Made by a program: the position numbers and the translations under genes
The notes under the pieces: model-generated
Seen by the model: only the letters and a program-made list of their open reading frames with translations
Told to the model about the DNA's origin: nothing
Database searches by the model: none
DNA from: Aalborgiella sp963841045
Lineage (GTDB): Bacteria; Pseudomonadota; Gammaproteobacteria; Burkholderiales; Burkholderiaceae_C
DNA: 64,000 nucleotides
Direction: 5' to 3'
Assembly: GCA_963841045.1 (NCBI GenBank)
Contig: CAWJBD010000007.1
Span: forward strand, 124,001-188,000
Shown: piece by piece, positions 24,272 through 32,986 of the stretch
Numbering within the stretch: position 1 is the first letter of the stretch
Layout: each line of letters starts with the position of its first letter

Positions 24272-26479
24272 ATGCCTGTGTCGCCATCAGCCACCCCAGA
24301 TAAAAAAGCTGCAAATAAAAAAGCGCCGCTTGGTCAGACCTCGCCTGAAAAAGCCAAAGCAACCAAGCCACCAACAGGCAAAAGCCATTTGCAAAAGTGC
24401 TTTGAAAAGCTGGGTTTGTTGCGCGACATTGATTTTGCCCTGCACTTGCCTTTACGCTATGAAGATGAAACCAAGCTCACTAAACTAAGCGATGCACGCG
24501 AGGGAGACACTGTTCAGTTTGAAGCGGTGGTGACAAACTGTGAGGTGACTTACCGACCACGACGGCAACTGTTGGTGACGGTGGACGAGGGCACAGACAC
24601 CTGCACTTTGCGTTTTTTCAGCTTTTACCCTTCACAGCAAAAGGCTTTGGCGGTGGGCAACAAAGTGCGGGTGCGTGGTGAAATCAAAGGCGGATTGTTG
24701 GGCTTCACCATGATGCACCCCAGTTTCAAAGCAGCAGGCGGTGACCTTGCCACCGCGCTCACACCCATCTACCCCACAGTGGCTGGTATGCCGCAAGCGT
24801 ATTTGCGCAAAGCTATTTTGTCAGGCTTGGCGCGGGCGGATTTGAGTGAAACCTTTCCCAGCAGCTTTGATGCAGGTTTTAATGGTCAATTTGGCCTGCA
24901 GCCGGCGTATTCATTGCCTAAAGCGCTATCATTTTTGCATCATCCAAGGCCTGACACGGTATTGACGCAGTTGGAGGATCGCAGCCATCCAGCATGGCAG
25001 CGGCTGAAAATGGAAGAGTTGTTGGCGCAGCAACTGTCGCAGTTGCAAGCCAAGCGCGAACGTGCGGCCATGCGTGCGCCAGCGCTGGGATTGAACTCGC
25101 TGCAAAACACGCAATGCAGTTTGTATGCGCAGTTGCTGGAACGTATACCATTCAAATTAACCGCAGCACAAGAACGCGTTTGCAGTGAGATTGCGCAAGA
25201 CTTAACGCGTGCCATCCCCATGCATCGTTTGCTGCAAGGCGATGTGGGTTCGGGCAAAACCGTGGTGGCAGCGCTGGCCGCCGTGCGTTGCATTGACGCG
25301 GGTTGGCAATGTGCTTTGATGGCACCCACCGAAATTTTGGCAGAACAGCACTTTCGCAAACTCATTGCTTGGTTAGAGCCTTTGGGTATTTGCATCGCGT
25401 GGCTAACTGGCAGCCAAAAAACCAAAGAGCGGCGCGAAGCTTTGGGCAAAATAGCCAGCGGTGAAGCGACCTTGGTTATCGGCACGCATGCGGTGATTCA
25501 AGCCAAAGTGCAGTTCAAAAATTTGGCGCTCGCCATCATCGACGAACAGCATCGCTTTGGCGTAGCACAGCGCTTGGCCCTGCGTGACAAGATGAGCGAT
25601 GACGGCTTAGAACCACACATGTTGATGATGACAGCCACACCCATACCGCGTACGCTGGCGATGAGCTACTACGCTGATTTGGATGTGTCCACCATTGACG
25701 AACTGCCACCAGGCCGCACGCCCATTGTCACCAAAGTCATCAGCGATGCCCGGCGTGATGAAGTGATAGAGCGCATTCGTTCTCAGTTGGTTCAAGGGCG
25801 GCAAGTGTATTGGGTGTGCCCCTTGATTGAAGAAAGCGAAGCGCTGGATTTGAGCAACGCCACAGCCACGCACGAACAACTGTGTGCCGCCTTGGGTGAT
25901 TTGAAAGTTAAAACATTGGCCGGACAAACCCAAACTGTTCAAATCGGTTTGTTGCATTCGCGCATGCCAGTGGCTGATAAAAAAGCGGTCATGGCAGAGT
26001 TTGTACAAGGTGCCATGCAAGTCTTGGTCAGCACCACGGTGATAGAGGTGGGTGTCGATGTACCCAATGCCAGCTTGATGGTGATAGAGCACGCCGAGCG
26101 ATTTGGTTTATCGCAATTGCACCAGTTGCGCGGACGCGTGGGGCGCGGCGCTGCTGCATCGGTGTGTGTGTTGTTGTATTCAACGGGTGATGCACCACGC
26201 TTAGGTGAAACCGCACGCGAGCGGCTCAAAGCCATGGCGCAAAGCAACGACGGTTTTGAAATTGCCAAACGCGATTTGGAAATTCGCGGACCAGGTGAGT
26301 TTTTAGGCGCAAGACAATCGGGTGCGGCGCTGTTGCGCTTTGCCGATTTGGCGACCGATACCGAGCTGCTAGATTGGGCGCGTCAACTCGCACCTGTCAT
26401 GCTGGACAGCCATCCGGATTTGGCACAAAAACATGTTGAACGTTGGCTGGGCAGCAAGGCCAATTATTTGAATGCATGA
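24272..26479 (+). CDS. recG: ATP-dependent DNA helicase RecG
   Basis: Rescues stalled replication forks by branch migration. About 735 residues: wedge/OB domain (about 90-190), then helicase motifs I (GDVGSGKTVVAAL), II (IIDEQHRFG), III (MTATPIPRT), and the C-terminal motifs STTVIEVGVDVPNASLMVIE and LHQLRGRVGRG. Start uncertain: ATG 24272 is used, ATG 24254 is in frame. The segment around residues 208-220, LQPAYSLPKALSF, is encoded by a degraded copy of the dispersed repeat. In-frame CTT-GCC at 24746 is read as a triplet. Confidence 0.94.
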   Translation: MPVSPSATPDKKAANKKAPLGQTSPEKAKATKPPTGKSHLQKCFEKLGLLRDIDFALHLPLRYEDETKLTKLSDAREGDTVQFEAVVTNCEVTYRPRRQLLVTVDEGTDTCTLRFFSFYPSQQKALAVGNKVRVRGEIKGGLLGFTMMHPSFKAAGGDLATALTPIYPTVAGMPQAYLRKAILSGLARADLSETFPSSFDAGFNGQFGLQPAYSLPKALSFLHHPRPDTVLTQLEDRSHPAWQRLKMEELLAQQLSQLQAKRERAAMRAPALGLNSLQNTQCSLYAQLLERIPFKLTAAQERVCSEIAQDLTRAIPMHRLLQGDVGSGKTVVAALAAVRCIDAGWQCALMAPTEILAEQHFRKLIAWLEPLGICIAWLTGSQKTKERREALGKIASGEATLVIGTHAVIQAKVQFKNLALAIIDEQHRFGVAQRLALRDKMSDDGLEPHMLMMTATPIPRTLAMSYYADLDVSTIDELPPGRTPIVTKVISDARRDEVIERIRSQLVQGRQVYWVCPLIEESEALDLSNATATHEQLCAALGDLKVKTLAGQTQTVQIGLLHSRMPVADKKAVMAEFVQGAMQVLVSTTVIEVGVDVPNASLMVIEHAERFGLSQLHQLRGRVGRGAAASVCVLLYSTGDAPRLGETARERLKAMAQSNDGFEIAKRDLEIRGPGEFLGARQSGAALLRFADLATDTELLDWARQLAPVMLDSHPDLAQKHVERWLGSKANYLNA
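24893..24930 (+). repeat. Degraded dispersed repeat inside recG
   Basis: GGCCTGCAGCCGGCG, TATTCATTGCCTA, AAGCGCTATC aligns with the intergenic consensus GGCCTCTAGCCGGCG, TATTTATTGCCTA, TATTGCTATT. It is read in frame as part of RecG, in the linker between the wedge and helicase domains. Confidence 0.7.
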
Positions 26480-26540
26480 GCAATTGACAATGCCACAGTG
26501 TTGGCAGAATGCACTCAATAAGTCAAAAATATATGAAAAA

Positions 26541-26591
26541 CTAGGCTGTAGCCGGCGTATTTATTGCCTATTGTGCTATTAAATATATAGC
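26541..26591 (+). repeat. Dispersed repeat, copy 3
   Basis: CTAGGCTGTAGCCGGCG, TATTTATTGCCTATTGTGC, TATTAAATATATAGC. It lies between recG (plus) and radA (minus), which converge here. No other terminator is obvious, so its hairpins might help end transcription. Confidence 0.88.
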
Positions 26592-26602
26592 GTTTTGCTG
26601 AA

Positions 26603-27994
26603 TCAAGGCATCACAAGACCACGCACAATCTGCATCGCCTCTTCAATGCGCTCAACCGCGTGAATGGTCAGGCCTTCAAAATCTTTGTTGGTTTTGCCAC
26701 CTGCTTTGGGGGCGTTGGCTTTGGGGACGATTGCCACGCTGAAGCCTAATTTGGCGGCTTCTTTCAAGCGCTCTTGGCCGCGTGGTGCTGGGCGTACTTC
26801 GCCTGCCAAACCCACTTCACCAAACGCAATGAAACCTTTGGGCAAGGGCTTGCCGCGCAGGCTGGATGAGATGGCCAGCATCACGGCTAAATCTGCCGCA
26901 GGTTCGCTGATGCGCACACCACCCACGGCGTTGACAAACACGTCTTGGTCCATGCACGCTACACCTGCATGGCGGTGCAGCACGGCCAGTAGCATCGCCA
27001 AGCGGTCGCGATCCAGACCGACGCTCAAGCGGCGTGGACTTGGTCCACCACTGTCTACCAGCGCTTGAATTTCAACCAAGAGCGGGCGCGTGCCCTCTAG
27101 CGTCACCATCACACAACTGCCGGGTACAGGTTCTGAATGCTGGCTTAAAAAAATCGCGCTGGGGTTGCTCACGCCTTTGAGACCGCGCTCGGTCATGGCG
27201 AAAACACCAATTTCGTTCACCGCACCAAAGCGGTTTTTAATGGCGCGCACAAGCCTGAAACTGCTGTGCGTATCGCCTTCAAAATACAGCACGGTATCCA
27301 CCATGTGTTCCAGCACGCGTGGGCCTGCCAACGCACCCTCTTTGGTGACATGCCCTACCAGCACAATGGCGGTGCCACTGCTCTTGGCATAGCGCGTCAA
27401 ATGCGCGGCGCATTCGCGCACTTGGGCCACTGAGCCGGGGGCAGAGGTGAGTTGCTCGGAGTACACGGTTTGAATCGAATCAATCACCGCAATGTGGGGT
27501 TGCTGTGCTTCGAGTGTTGCCAAGATTTTTTCGAGACCAATTTCAGCCAGCACCTTCACTTGCGATTTGTCCAAACCCAAGCGACGTGAACGCAAAGCCA
27601 CCTGTGCACCACTCTCCTCACCGGTGACGTAAAGTGTGTTTTGCCCACTGCGTTGCAATGAATCAAGAGCCTGAAGCAACAGTGTCGATTTACCAATGCC
27701 GGGGTCACCGCCTATGAGTACCACGCCACCTTCAACCATGCCACCACCCAGCACGCGGTCCAGCTCTTCATGCCCTGTGGGCGTGCGGTGAAAGTCGGCG
27801 GCATCGATGTCCGACAGTACGGCGACGTCGGCTGTCTTAGCCAATGATGCAAAGCGATTTTTGGTGGGCGCATTGCTCTCAGCGATGGATTCCACTAAGG
27901 TGTTCCACGCACCACAACCTGGGCACTTTCCCAGCCATTTTGGAGACGATGATCCGCACTCGGTACAGGTATAAACAGTTTTTTCTTTGGCCAT
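26603..27994 (-). CDS. radA: DNA repair protein RadA
   Basis: A RecA-like, DnaB-like ATPase that helps branch migration in recombination. It opens MAKEKTVYTCTECG and has a C4 zinc finger (CTECG...CPGCG), the P-loop GGDPGIGKSTLLLQ, the RadA KNRFG motif and a Lon-like C-terminal domain (ISEPAADLAVMLAI). The start at 27994 is chosen because it gives the family N-terminus; the frame extends 19 codons further up without homology. 463 residues. A near-LexA sequence lies 12 bp upstream. Confidence 0.95.
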   Translation of the reverse strand: MAKEKTVYTCTECGSSSPKWLGKCPGCGAWNTLVESIAESNAPTKNRFASLAKTADVAVLSDIDAADFHRTPTGHEELDRVLGGGMVEGGVVLIGGDPGIGKSTLLLQALDSLQRSGQNTLYVTGEESGAQVALRSRRLGLDKSQVKVLAEIGLEKILATLEAQQPHIAVIDSIQTVYSEQLTSAPGSVAQVRECAAHLTRYAKSSGTAIVLVGHVTKEGALAGPRVLEHMVDTVLYFEGDTHSSFRLVRAIKNRFGAVNEIGVFAMTERGLKGVSNPSAIFLSQHSEPVPGSCVMVTLEGTRPLLVEIQALVDSGGPSPRRLSVGLDRDRLAMLLAVLHRHAGVACMDQDVFVNAVGGVRISEPAADLAVMLAISSSLRGKPLPKGFIAFGEVGLAGEVRPAPRGQERLKEAAKLGFSVAIVPKANAPKAGGKTNKDFEGLTIHAVERIEEAMQIVRGLVMP

Positions 27995-28193
27995 GGCGCA
28001 ATAATACTGTATATAACAACATATATCTATGTTTTTGAAAAATTGCCACAAGAATTAATTTGCACAGGCTTTGCGTAGCTTTACATTGGACATACAGTGC
28101 GTTTGCATAGGCAGCGCACACTCGCTTTCATTCCAGAGCCAAACTTAAAGACTGTGGATGTGGTTCAGTAACTTAACTTCACAAGGATCTCAA

Positions 28194-28910
28194 ATGACAT
28201 TCTCAACTTCAAAATTCAACAAAAAATTGGCAATCGCCGCATTGGTGGCATCTGCATTTGGCGTAACAGCCTTTGCACAAAATGCCACACCCGGTACACC
28301 TCCAGAGGGTCGCGGTGGTATGCAGCACCAAATGGGCAAAATGGGCGCAGGTGAGCAAGGCAAAGGCCAAGGCGCTGGTCAAGGAAAAGGTCCTGGCTTT
28401 ATGCATGAACGCATGCAGGCACACCGCCAAGCACGCGCTGAAAAACGTTTGGCTGAATTGAAAACCAAACTCAAAATCACCGCCGCACAAGAAGGCGCAT
28501 GGACAACTTTTGCTACTGCCATGAAGCCGCCAGCTGATGGTGCGAAGGGTGCCATGGGCATGCGTCATGACCCTGCACACCGTGCTGAAATGCAAAAGCT
28601 GACAACACCTGAGCGTTTAGAAAAAATGCGCGCGATGCGTCAAGGACATCAAACGCTGATGAATGCTGAGATGGACAAACGTGCCGATGCAACCAAAGCG
28701 TTTTACGCAGCTTTAAGCTCTGAGCAAAAAGCGGTATTTGATGCTGTGGGCATGCAAGGTGGTCGTGGTCATGGAGGCGGTCATTTTGGTCGCGGTGATC
28801 ATGGTGGAAAAGGCGAGCACCGCGGCATGATGGGCGGACATCACAGTGGCATGGGTGGTGAAAAAGGTGGCGAACACCGTGGTCAAGGCCGCATGGGACC
28901 AGCCAGCTAA
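28194..28910 (+). CDS. Spy/CpxP-like periplasmic protein, Gly/His-rich tail
   Basis: Exported protein of 238 residues. AAGGA precedes the ATG at 28194, which opens a signal peptide cleaved after AFA (AFA-QNATPG). The mature part is helical, with LKTKLKITAAQEGAWTTFAT and FYAALSSEQKAVFDAV, the LTxxQ-type repeats of Spy/CpxP chaperones. The C-terminus from about residue 200 is Gly, His, Arg and Met rich (RGHGGGHFGRGDHGG), which suggests metal binding. Acts, if like its relatives, as a periplasmic chaperone or metal-stress sensor. Confidence 0.78.
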   Translation: MTFSTSKFNKKLAIAALVASAFGVTAFAQNATPGTPPEGRGGMQHQMGKMGAGEQGKGQGAGQGKGPGFMHERMQAHRQARAEKRLAELKTKLKITAAQEGAWTTFATAMKPPADGAKGAMGMRHDPAHRAEMQKLTTPERLEKMRAMRQGHQTLMNAEMDKRADATKAFYAALSSEQKAVFDAVGMQGGRGHGGGHFGRGDHGGKGEHRGMMGGHHSGMGGEKGGEHRGQGRMGPAS

Positions 28911-28929
28911 ACACTGTTTCGCATCATAC

Positions 28930-28963
28930 AAAAGCGCTGCAAGTAATTTGCAGCGCTTTTTTT
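28930..28963 (+). terminator. Terminator of the Spy-like gene
   Basis: A perfect 12-bp stem AAAGCGCTGCAA / TTGCAGCGCTTT with a five-base loop, followed by a T-run, starting about 20 bp after the stop codon. Confidence 0.9.
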
Positions 28964-28980
28964 ATGAGCAAAATTTTGCT

Positions 28981-29654
28981 TTAGGGAAATACGGTGATGG
29001 GTGAGTTGTCAGCCCATGCAGGGTAAACCGTCATCGCTCGTTTGAAGTCGGTAGAGTCTTCAAAAGCGGATAACCAAGCTTGCACACTGGGCAATGGTTG
29101 AGCAGCAAACCAATCAATGTCTACATGCGCAAATTGTCGAACAAATGGCAGTATTGCGGCGTCAAATATGCCTATACTGCTATTAAATAAATAGCGTTGC
29201 TGTGTCAATAACGATTCCAAGTTCGCAAGAAAGAACATGGCTGTATCGCGTGCTGCTGTGCCATCTTCCAGGCCATGCTGCTTCGGGTATTTGTAGCGAT
29301 CAAGCTGCTGTTTGAATTCTCCATCACAGCGTATGCAGCAATTGCATGCCGCGTTCAAACACTTTGGCGTCTGACGGCAACCATTGTGCCGGGTCGTGTT
29401 GACGCAAAGCCCACAGCATGATGTCCCAGACTTTGCTCTATCACTTCACCTTTCGTGGTGACAAGCACTGGCACAGTTCCTTTGGGTGAAGTAGCCAAGA
29501 ATTCAGCAGGTTTGTTGCGCAAGACAACTTCGCGTAACTCGCACTGAATACCGCTTGCCAATAGCGCCAAGCGTGCGCGCATGGCATAGGGACAGCGGCG
29601 AAAGGAATAGAGGATGGGAAGCTTGCCAGAGGGTGGCTTCACTTCAGTCGTCAT
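28981..29654 (-). pseudogene. Glutathione S-transferase family protein, two frameshifts
   Basis: The N-terminal thioredoxin-like part (LPILYSFRRCPYAMRARLAL, with Cys-Pro-Tyr) and the C-terminal helical part are complete but out of phase. At 29425-29429, CTGGG should read CTGG to give EQSLDIMLWALRQHDPAQWL. At 29326-29329, CTGT should lose one base to give HTLDGEFKQQLDRYKYP. Both insertions abut a leucine codon. A copy of the dispersed repeat forms part of the C-terminal domain (QQRYLFNSSIGIFDAAILPF). The gene overlaps trhO by 11 bases on the same strand. The substrate is unknown. Confidence 0.83.
29156..29195 (+). repeat. Degraded dispersed repeat inside the GST gene
   Basis: GCGGCGTCAAATATGCCTAT, ACTGCTATTAAATAAATAGC matches the second half of the repeat closely (consensus TTGCCTATATTGC, TATTAAATATATAGC) and the GGCGT of the first half. 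It is antisense to the GST gene and translated in frame as RYLFNSSIGIFDAA. Confidence 0.7.
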
Positions 29655-30630
29655 GGGTCTGCTTGGTTTTGTCTTTCAACTCACGCTTCACACCGATATA
29701 CGGCTCATCGCGCAGTTTGGCCAAATTGATTTGCCGTTGCCGTTCTTCAAAGCGCGCAATTTGTTCAGGCGTTTTGGTGTCATGGCAACGTGGGCAGCTG
29801 AGTCCCAATACAAAATAGGGCGAATCTTTGTCCGCTTGGCTGATGGGCTCGCGGCAGGCGCGGCACAGTTCGTAATCGCCTGGCTTCAAACCGTGTCCCA
29901 CACTTACTCGCTCGTCAAACACAAAACATTCACCTTCCCACAGGCTTTGTTCAGGCGGCACGGTTTCCAAGTATTTCAAGATGCCACCTTCGAGGTGGTA
30001 GACCTCGTCAAAACCTTGCGACTTTAAGAATGCGGTCGATTTTTCACAGCGAATGCCGCCCGTGCAAAACATCGCGACTTTGGTTTTTTTGTCGATTGCG
30101 CCAGATTGTTTGGCTTCTGATTTGGCAATTTGTGGTTGCGCCATCAACCATGCGGGAAATTTGGAAAAGCTTTTCAGCCGAGGGTCCACCGCGCCTTTGA
30201 ATGTACCAATGTCCACTTCATAGGTGTTGCGGGTATCGATGACCAGTACGTCAGGGTCAGAAATCAGCGCATTCCAATCTTGTGGCTTGACGTATTTGCC
30301 AACGGTTTCATTCGGGTTCACCGTGGGCACGCCCATGGTGACGATTTCTCTTTTCAGCTTCACCTTCATGCGGTAAAAAGGTGGCTTATCGGACCATGAT
30401 TCTTTGTGCTGCAAATTGGCCAAGCGTGCATCAGAGCGCAGATACGCGAGTACGGCGCGCACGCCAGATTCAGGGCCAGCTATGGTGCTGTTGATGCCCT
30501 CGTTGGCCAACAGTATCGTGCCTTTGACATCTTGCGATTCGCAAAATGCCAACAGTGGCGCTCTCAAATCCGCAAAATCGGAAAGCGTCACAAATTGATA
30601 AAAAGCAGCGGTCAAATAGCGTGAGTTCAT
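29644..30630 (-). CDS. trhO: tRNA uridine(34) hydroxylase TrhO (YceA, rhodanese-like)
   Basis: Oxygen-dependent hydroxylation of U34 in some tRNAs (TrhO family). 328 residues: N-terminal domain with GTILLANEGINSTIAGPESG, rhodanese domain with VIDTRNTYEVDIGTFKGAVD, catalytic cysteine loop MFCTGGIRCEKSTAF, and VYHLEGGILKYLE. The C-terminus has a Cys-rich zinc-like segment (ELCRACREPI...LSCPRCHD). It precedes the GST gene on the same strand. Confidence 0.93.
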   Translation of the reverse strand: MNSRYLTAAFYQFVTLSDFADLRAPLLAFCESQDVKGTILLANEGINSTIAGPESGVRAVLAYLRSDARLANLQHKESWSDKPPFYRMKVKLKREIVTMGVPTVNPNETVGKYVKPQDWNALISDPDVLVIDTRNTYEVDIGTFKGAVDPRLKSFSKFPAWLMAQPQIAKSEAKQSGAIDKKTKVAMFCTGGIRCEKSTAFLKSQGFDEVYHLEGGILKYLETVPPEQSLWEGECFVFDERVSVGHGLKPGDYELCRACREPISQADKDSPYFVLGLSCPRCHDTKTPEQIARFEERQRQINLAKLRDEPYIGVKRELKDKTKQTHDD

Positions 30631-30685
30631 GCCTCACATTCTATCGACTGCTGCTATTAGACTCATGCGCCAGTGGCGCAAAGAC

Positions 30686-30889
30686 CTATTTTTTAACTGA
30701 GCAAGTGCTCCAGCCAAACAGTGCATAAGGTGGGCACCAGCCGATGGCTGCTGTTCCAGCCAACACAGCACCAGCCAAATAGCCAGCCCAAGCGTATGCG
30801 CCAAAGTTACCCATATAGGCCAAAGCCAAGAGCACCAAACCAATGATGCCGCGCAAAATGCGGTCAATGCCGCCAACGTTTTGTTTCAT
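30686..30889 (-). CDS. YgaP-type small membrane protein (DUF2892)
   Basis: 67 residues: MKQNVGGIDRILRGIIG, two hydrophobic helices and the end GWCPPYALFGWSTCSVKK, which is the DUF2892/YgaP transmembrane signature with its conserved Cys residues. AGGAGA precedes the ATG at 30889. In YgaP this domain follows a rhodanese; here it stands alone, next to the rhodanese-like trhO. Confidence 0.85.
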   Translation of the reverse strand: MKQNVGGIDRILRGIIGLVLLALAYMGNFGAYAWAGYLAGAVLAGTAAIGWCPPYALFGWSTCSVKK

Positions 30890-30991
30890 ACTTTTCTCCT
30901 TCAATCAAGTTGCTGAAATTGGAAGTTACCTTAAATAACTTCTGGCCCGATTAGACACCTGAAATACAAAAGCGTCTGTGACAACAGTCAC

Positions 30992-31649
30992 TTAACTCAA
31001 AATAGGGTCAGGGTTACAAATGGCGCGCAGCGCTGACGCATCCACAATGTGGATGTGTTCGCGTGATTGGCTGATCCAGCCCTCGCGCTCAAAGCGGCGC
31101 AACAAGCGCGTCACCACCTCGCGCACCGTGCCCAGCTCGTTGGCCAAATCTTGGTGGGTTTTGTTGAGTTGGTTACCGTGTCCCAGCAAAGCGGCGGCCA
31201 AACGTTGGTCGAGTTTGTGAAAAGCCACCGAATCGATCAAGCTGGTTAAATCCGCCATGCGCAGTGCAAACAAACCCAGCACTTCATTGCGAAAAGCCGG
31301 TGCTTCGAGCCATTTCAAGAAGATGGGTGGCGGAATCAATACCAGCTCGGTGTCTTTGGTGGCCACGCCGTAAGCGGACATGGGCTCGTTGCTGAAAAGA
31401 CAGGCAGACGACACCAAACACAGCTCACCCGCCAGCACGCGGTACAACTCTAAAGAGCGACCTTCGCCCAGAGCGGCGTGATACCCGCACTTCGCCCGAC
31501 AAAACCATGGGGAAGCCCTGGCAAGGCTTGTTTTCTTCAAACAATACAGTACCCAAAGGTACTTGCATGGGTATGGCAGCGGTGCCCAAGCTCGCGAAAC
31601 TGGGCTCTACCTGCGCCAGTGAGGGGTAAAGTGTCAACAATTCAGCCAT
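30992..31649 (-). pseudogene. Crp/Fnr family transcriptional regulator, one frameshift
   Basis: N-terminal cyclic-nucleotide-like sensor domain (MAELLTLYPSLAQVEPSF, FEENKPCQGFPMVLSGEV) and C-terminal winged helix with the recognition region LANELGTVREVVTRLLRRFE. The two are split near 31455-31478, where V-S-R-(R)-LGEGRSLELYRV needs one base less. The Cys before GFPMVLSGEV is typical of a subgroup that may bind a cofactor, but no full Fnr Cys cluster is visible. It lies 150 bp from rpoH, divergent. A perfect FNR-type site lies near the c4 gene at 46888. Confidence 0.85.
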
Positions 31650-31772
31650 TTAAAGAGGTAATTGGTGTTGTTTGAGGTGGTAAAAATCCATTTATTGGCA
31701 TGGTAACACCCCTGTAACCAATCCGCAGGCCTTAAATTTACCTTAACTTCACACGAGAATTGAACTTATACC

Positions 31773-31799
31773 TTAGCACTCCATCAAAGAGAGTGCTAA
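31773..31799 (+). promoter_or_regulatory. CIRCE operator (HrcA binding site) upstream of rpoH
   Basis: TTAGCACTC, nine bases, GAGTGCTAA: a perfect match to the CIRCE inverted repeat bound by the heat-shock repressor HrcA. It is 56 bp before the rpoH start. HrcA control of rpoH by CIRCE is known in betaproteobacteria, so heat would induce sigma-32 through HrcA. Confidence 0.95.
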
Positions 31800-31854
31800 T
31801 ATAGGGGTTACTACTGTATTGATAGGACGTAGATTTGTTCAAAGGAGTAAAACG

Positions 31855-32847
31855 ATGTCTGTGACTTTACCTGTACCTGCCACCCAAACTGCCGCGAAAA
31901 CCGCCGCGACAACTGCCGCAAATACGCTGGCGGTGGTGACACCATGGGCCATGCCGCAGGCTGTTGGACCCACGCTGGGGAATTTGGATGCCTACATCAC
32001 GGCAGCCAACCGCATGCCCATGCTCACTCTGGAAGAGGAGCAGCGCTATGCCAAAAACCTGCGAGACAACCATGATTTAGACGCCGCTGAAAAGCTGGTG
32101 TTGTCGCATCTGCGCTTGGTGGTTTCCGTTTCGCGCAAATACTTGGGCTATGGCTTGCCCCACGGCGATTTGATTCAAGAAGGCAATATCGGTCTGATGA
32201 AAGCCGTCAAACGTTTTGACCCCGACCAAGGCGTGCGTTTGGTCAGCTACGCCATGCACTGGATCAAAGCCGAAATTCACGAATACGTGCTGAAAAACTG
32301 GCGCATGGTCAAAATGGCCACCACCAAAGCACAGCGCAAATTGTTTTTCAATTTGCGTTCGATGAAGCAAGGCTACAAAGCCGATGCCGCTGCCTTGGGT
32401 GACGAAACCCACAGCAACACCATGTCCGAATCAGAAGTGCAACTGATGGCCAAAACGCTGAACGTCAAGCCTGAAGAAGTGACCGAAATGGAAATGCGTT
32501 TGGCTGGCGGCGACGTGCTGTTAGACCCCACGCCCAACGACGATGGTGAAGAAGCGTTCGGCCCCATTTCGTACCTGAGCGACACGCACCACGAACCCAC
32601 CAACATGATCGAAGCGCACCAGCGCGACATCTTGGCCAGCGACGGCATTGCAGCCGCCTTGGCCAGCCTGGACGAACGCAGCCGCAAAATCGTTGAAGAG
32701 CGTTGGCTCAAAGTCAACGACGACAGCTCAGGCGGCATGACCCTGCACGACCTGGCAGCCGTCTACGGCGTCAGCGCCGAACGCATTCGCCAAATTGAAG
32801 TGGCAGCGATGAAGAAAATGAAAAAGACTTTGGCAGAGTTTGAATAA
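31855..32847 (+). CDS. rpoH: RNA polymerase sigma-32 factor
   Basis: Heat-shock sigma factor. AAGGAG sits 9 bp before ATG 31855. 330 residues: an Ala/Thr-rich N-terminal stretch (about 1-45), then region 1.2-2 with EEEQRYAKNLRDNHDLDAAE and HLRLVVSVSRKYLGYGLPHG, the DLIQEGNIGLMKAVKRFDPD core-binding block, the RpoH box region QRKLFFNLRSMKQ, and region 4.2 VYGVSAERIRQIEVAAMKKM. A perfect CIRCE lies upstream and a terminator downstream. Confidence 0.97.
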   Translation: MSVTLPVPATQTAAKTAATTAANTLAVVTPWAMPQAVGPTLGNLDAYITAANRMPMLTLEEEQRYAKNLRDNHDLDAAEKLVLSHLRLVVSVSRKYLGYGLPHGDLIQEGNIGLMKAVKRFDPDQGVRLVSYAMHWIKAEIHEYVLKNWRMVKMATTKAQRKLFFNLRSMKQGYKADAAALGDETHSNTMSESEVQLMAKTLNVKPEEVTEMEMRLAGGDVLLDPTPNDDGEEAFGPISYLSDTHHEPTNMIEAHQRDILASDGIAAALASLDERSRKIVEERWLKVNDDSSGGMTLHDLAAVYGVSAERIRQIEVAAMKKMKKTLAEFE

Positions 32848-32866
32848 ACTTTGTTGAAGTGAATTC

Positions 32867-32899
32867 AAAGGCTGCGTACGCAAGTATGCAGCCTTTTTT
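32867..32899 (+). terminator. rpoH terminator
   Basis: AAAGGCTGCGTAC / GTATGCAGCCTTT (one G-T pair) around a four-base loop, then six T residues; 20 bp after the rpoH stop. Confidence 0.88.
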
Positions 32900-32911
32900 A
32901 TTGATAAAATT

Positions 32912-32960
32912 GGCATCTAGCCGTCGAATTAATTGCCTATATTGCTATGAAATATATAGC
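32912..32960 (+). repeat. Dispersed repeat, copy 4 (diverged)
   Basis: GGCATCTAGCCGTCG, AATTAATTGCCTATATTGC, TATGAAATATATAGC. The left half has drifted; the hairpin half is intact. It precedes the apparent start of the RDD gene. Confidence 0.82.
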
Positions 32961-32986
32961 TGTGCTGAAGGAAAATGATGAATACA

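Noticed and set aside
382..24748. Idea that CTTN is a reassigned four-base codon throughout the genome
   Set aside because: In-frame CTT-GAT in atpG (382) and CTT-GCC in recG (24746) are decoded as triplets in conserved proteins, so any effect must be partial or context dependent.
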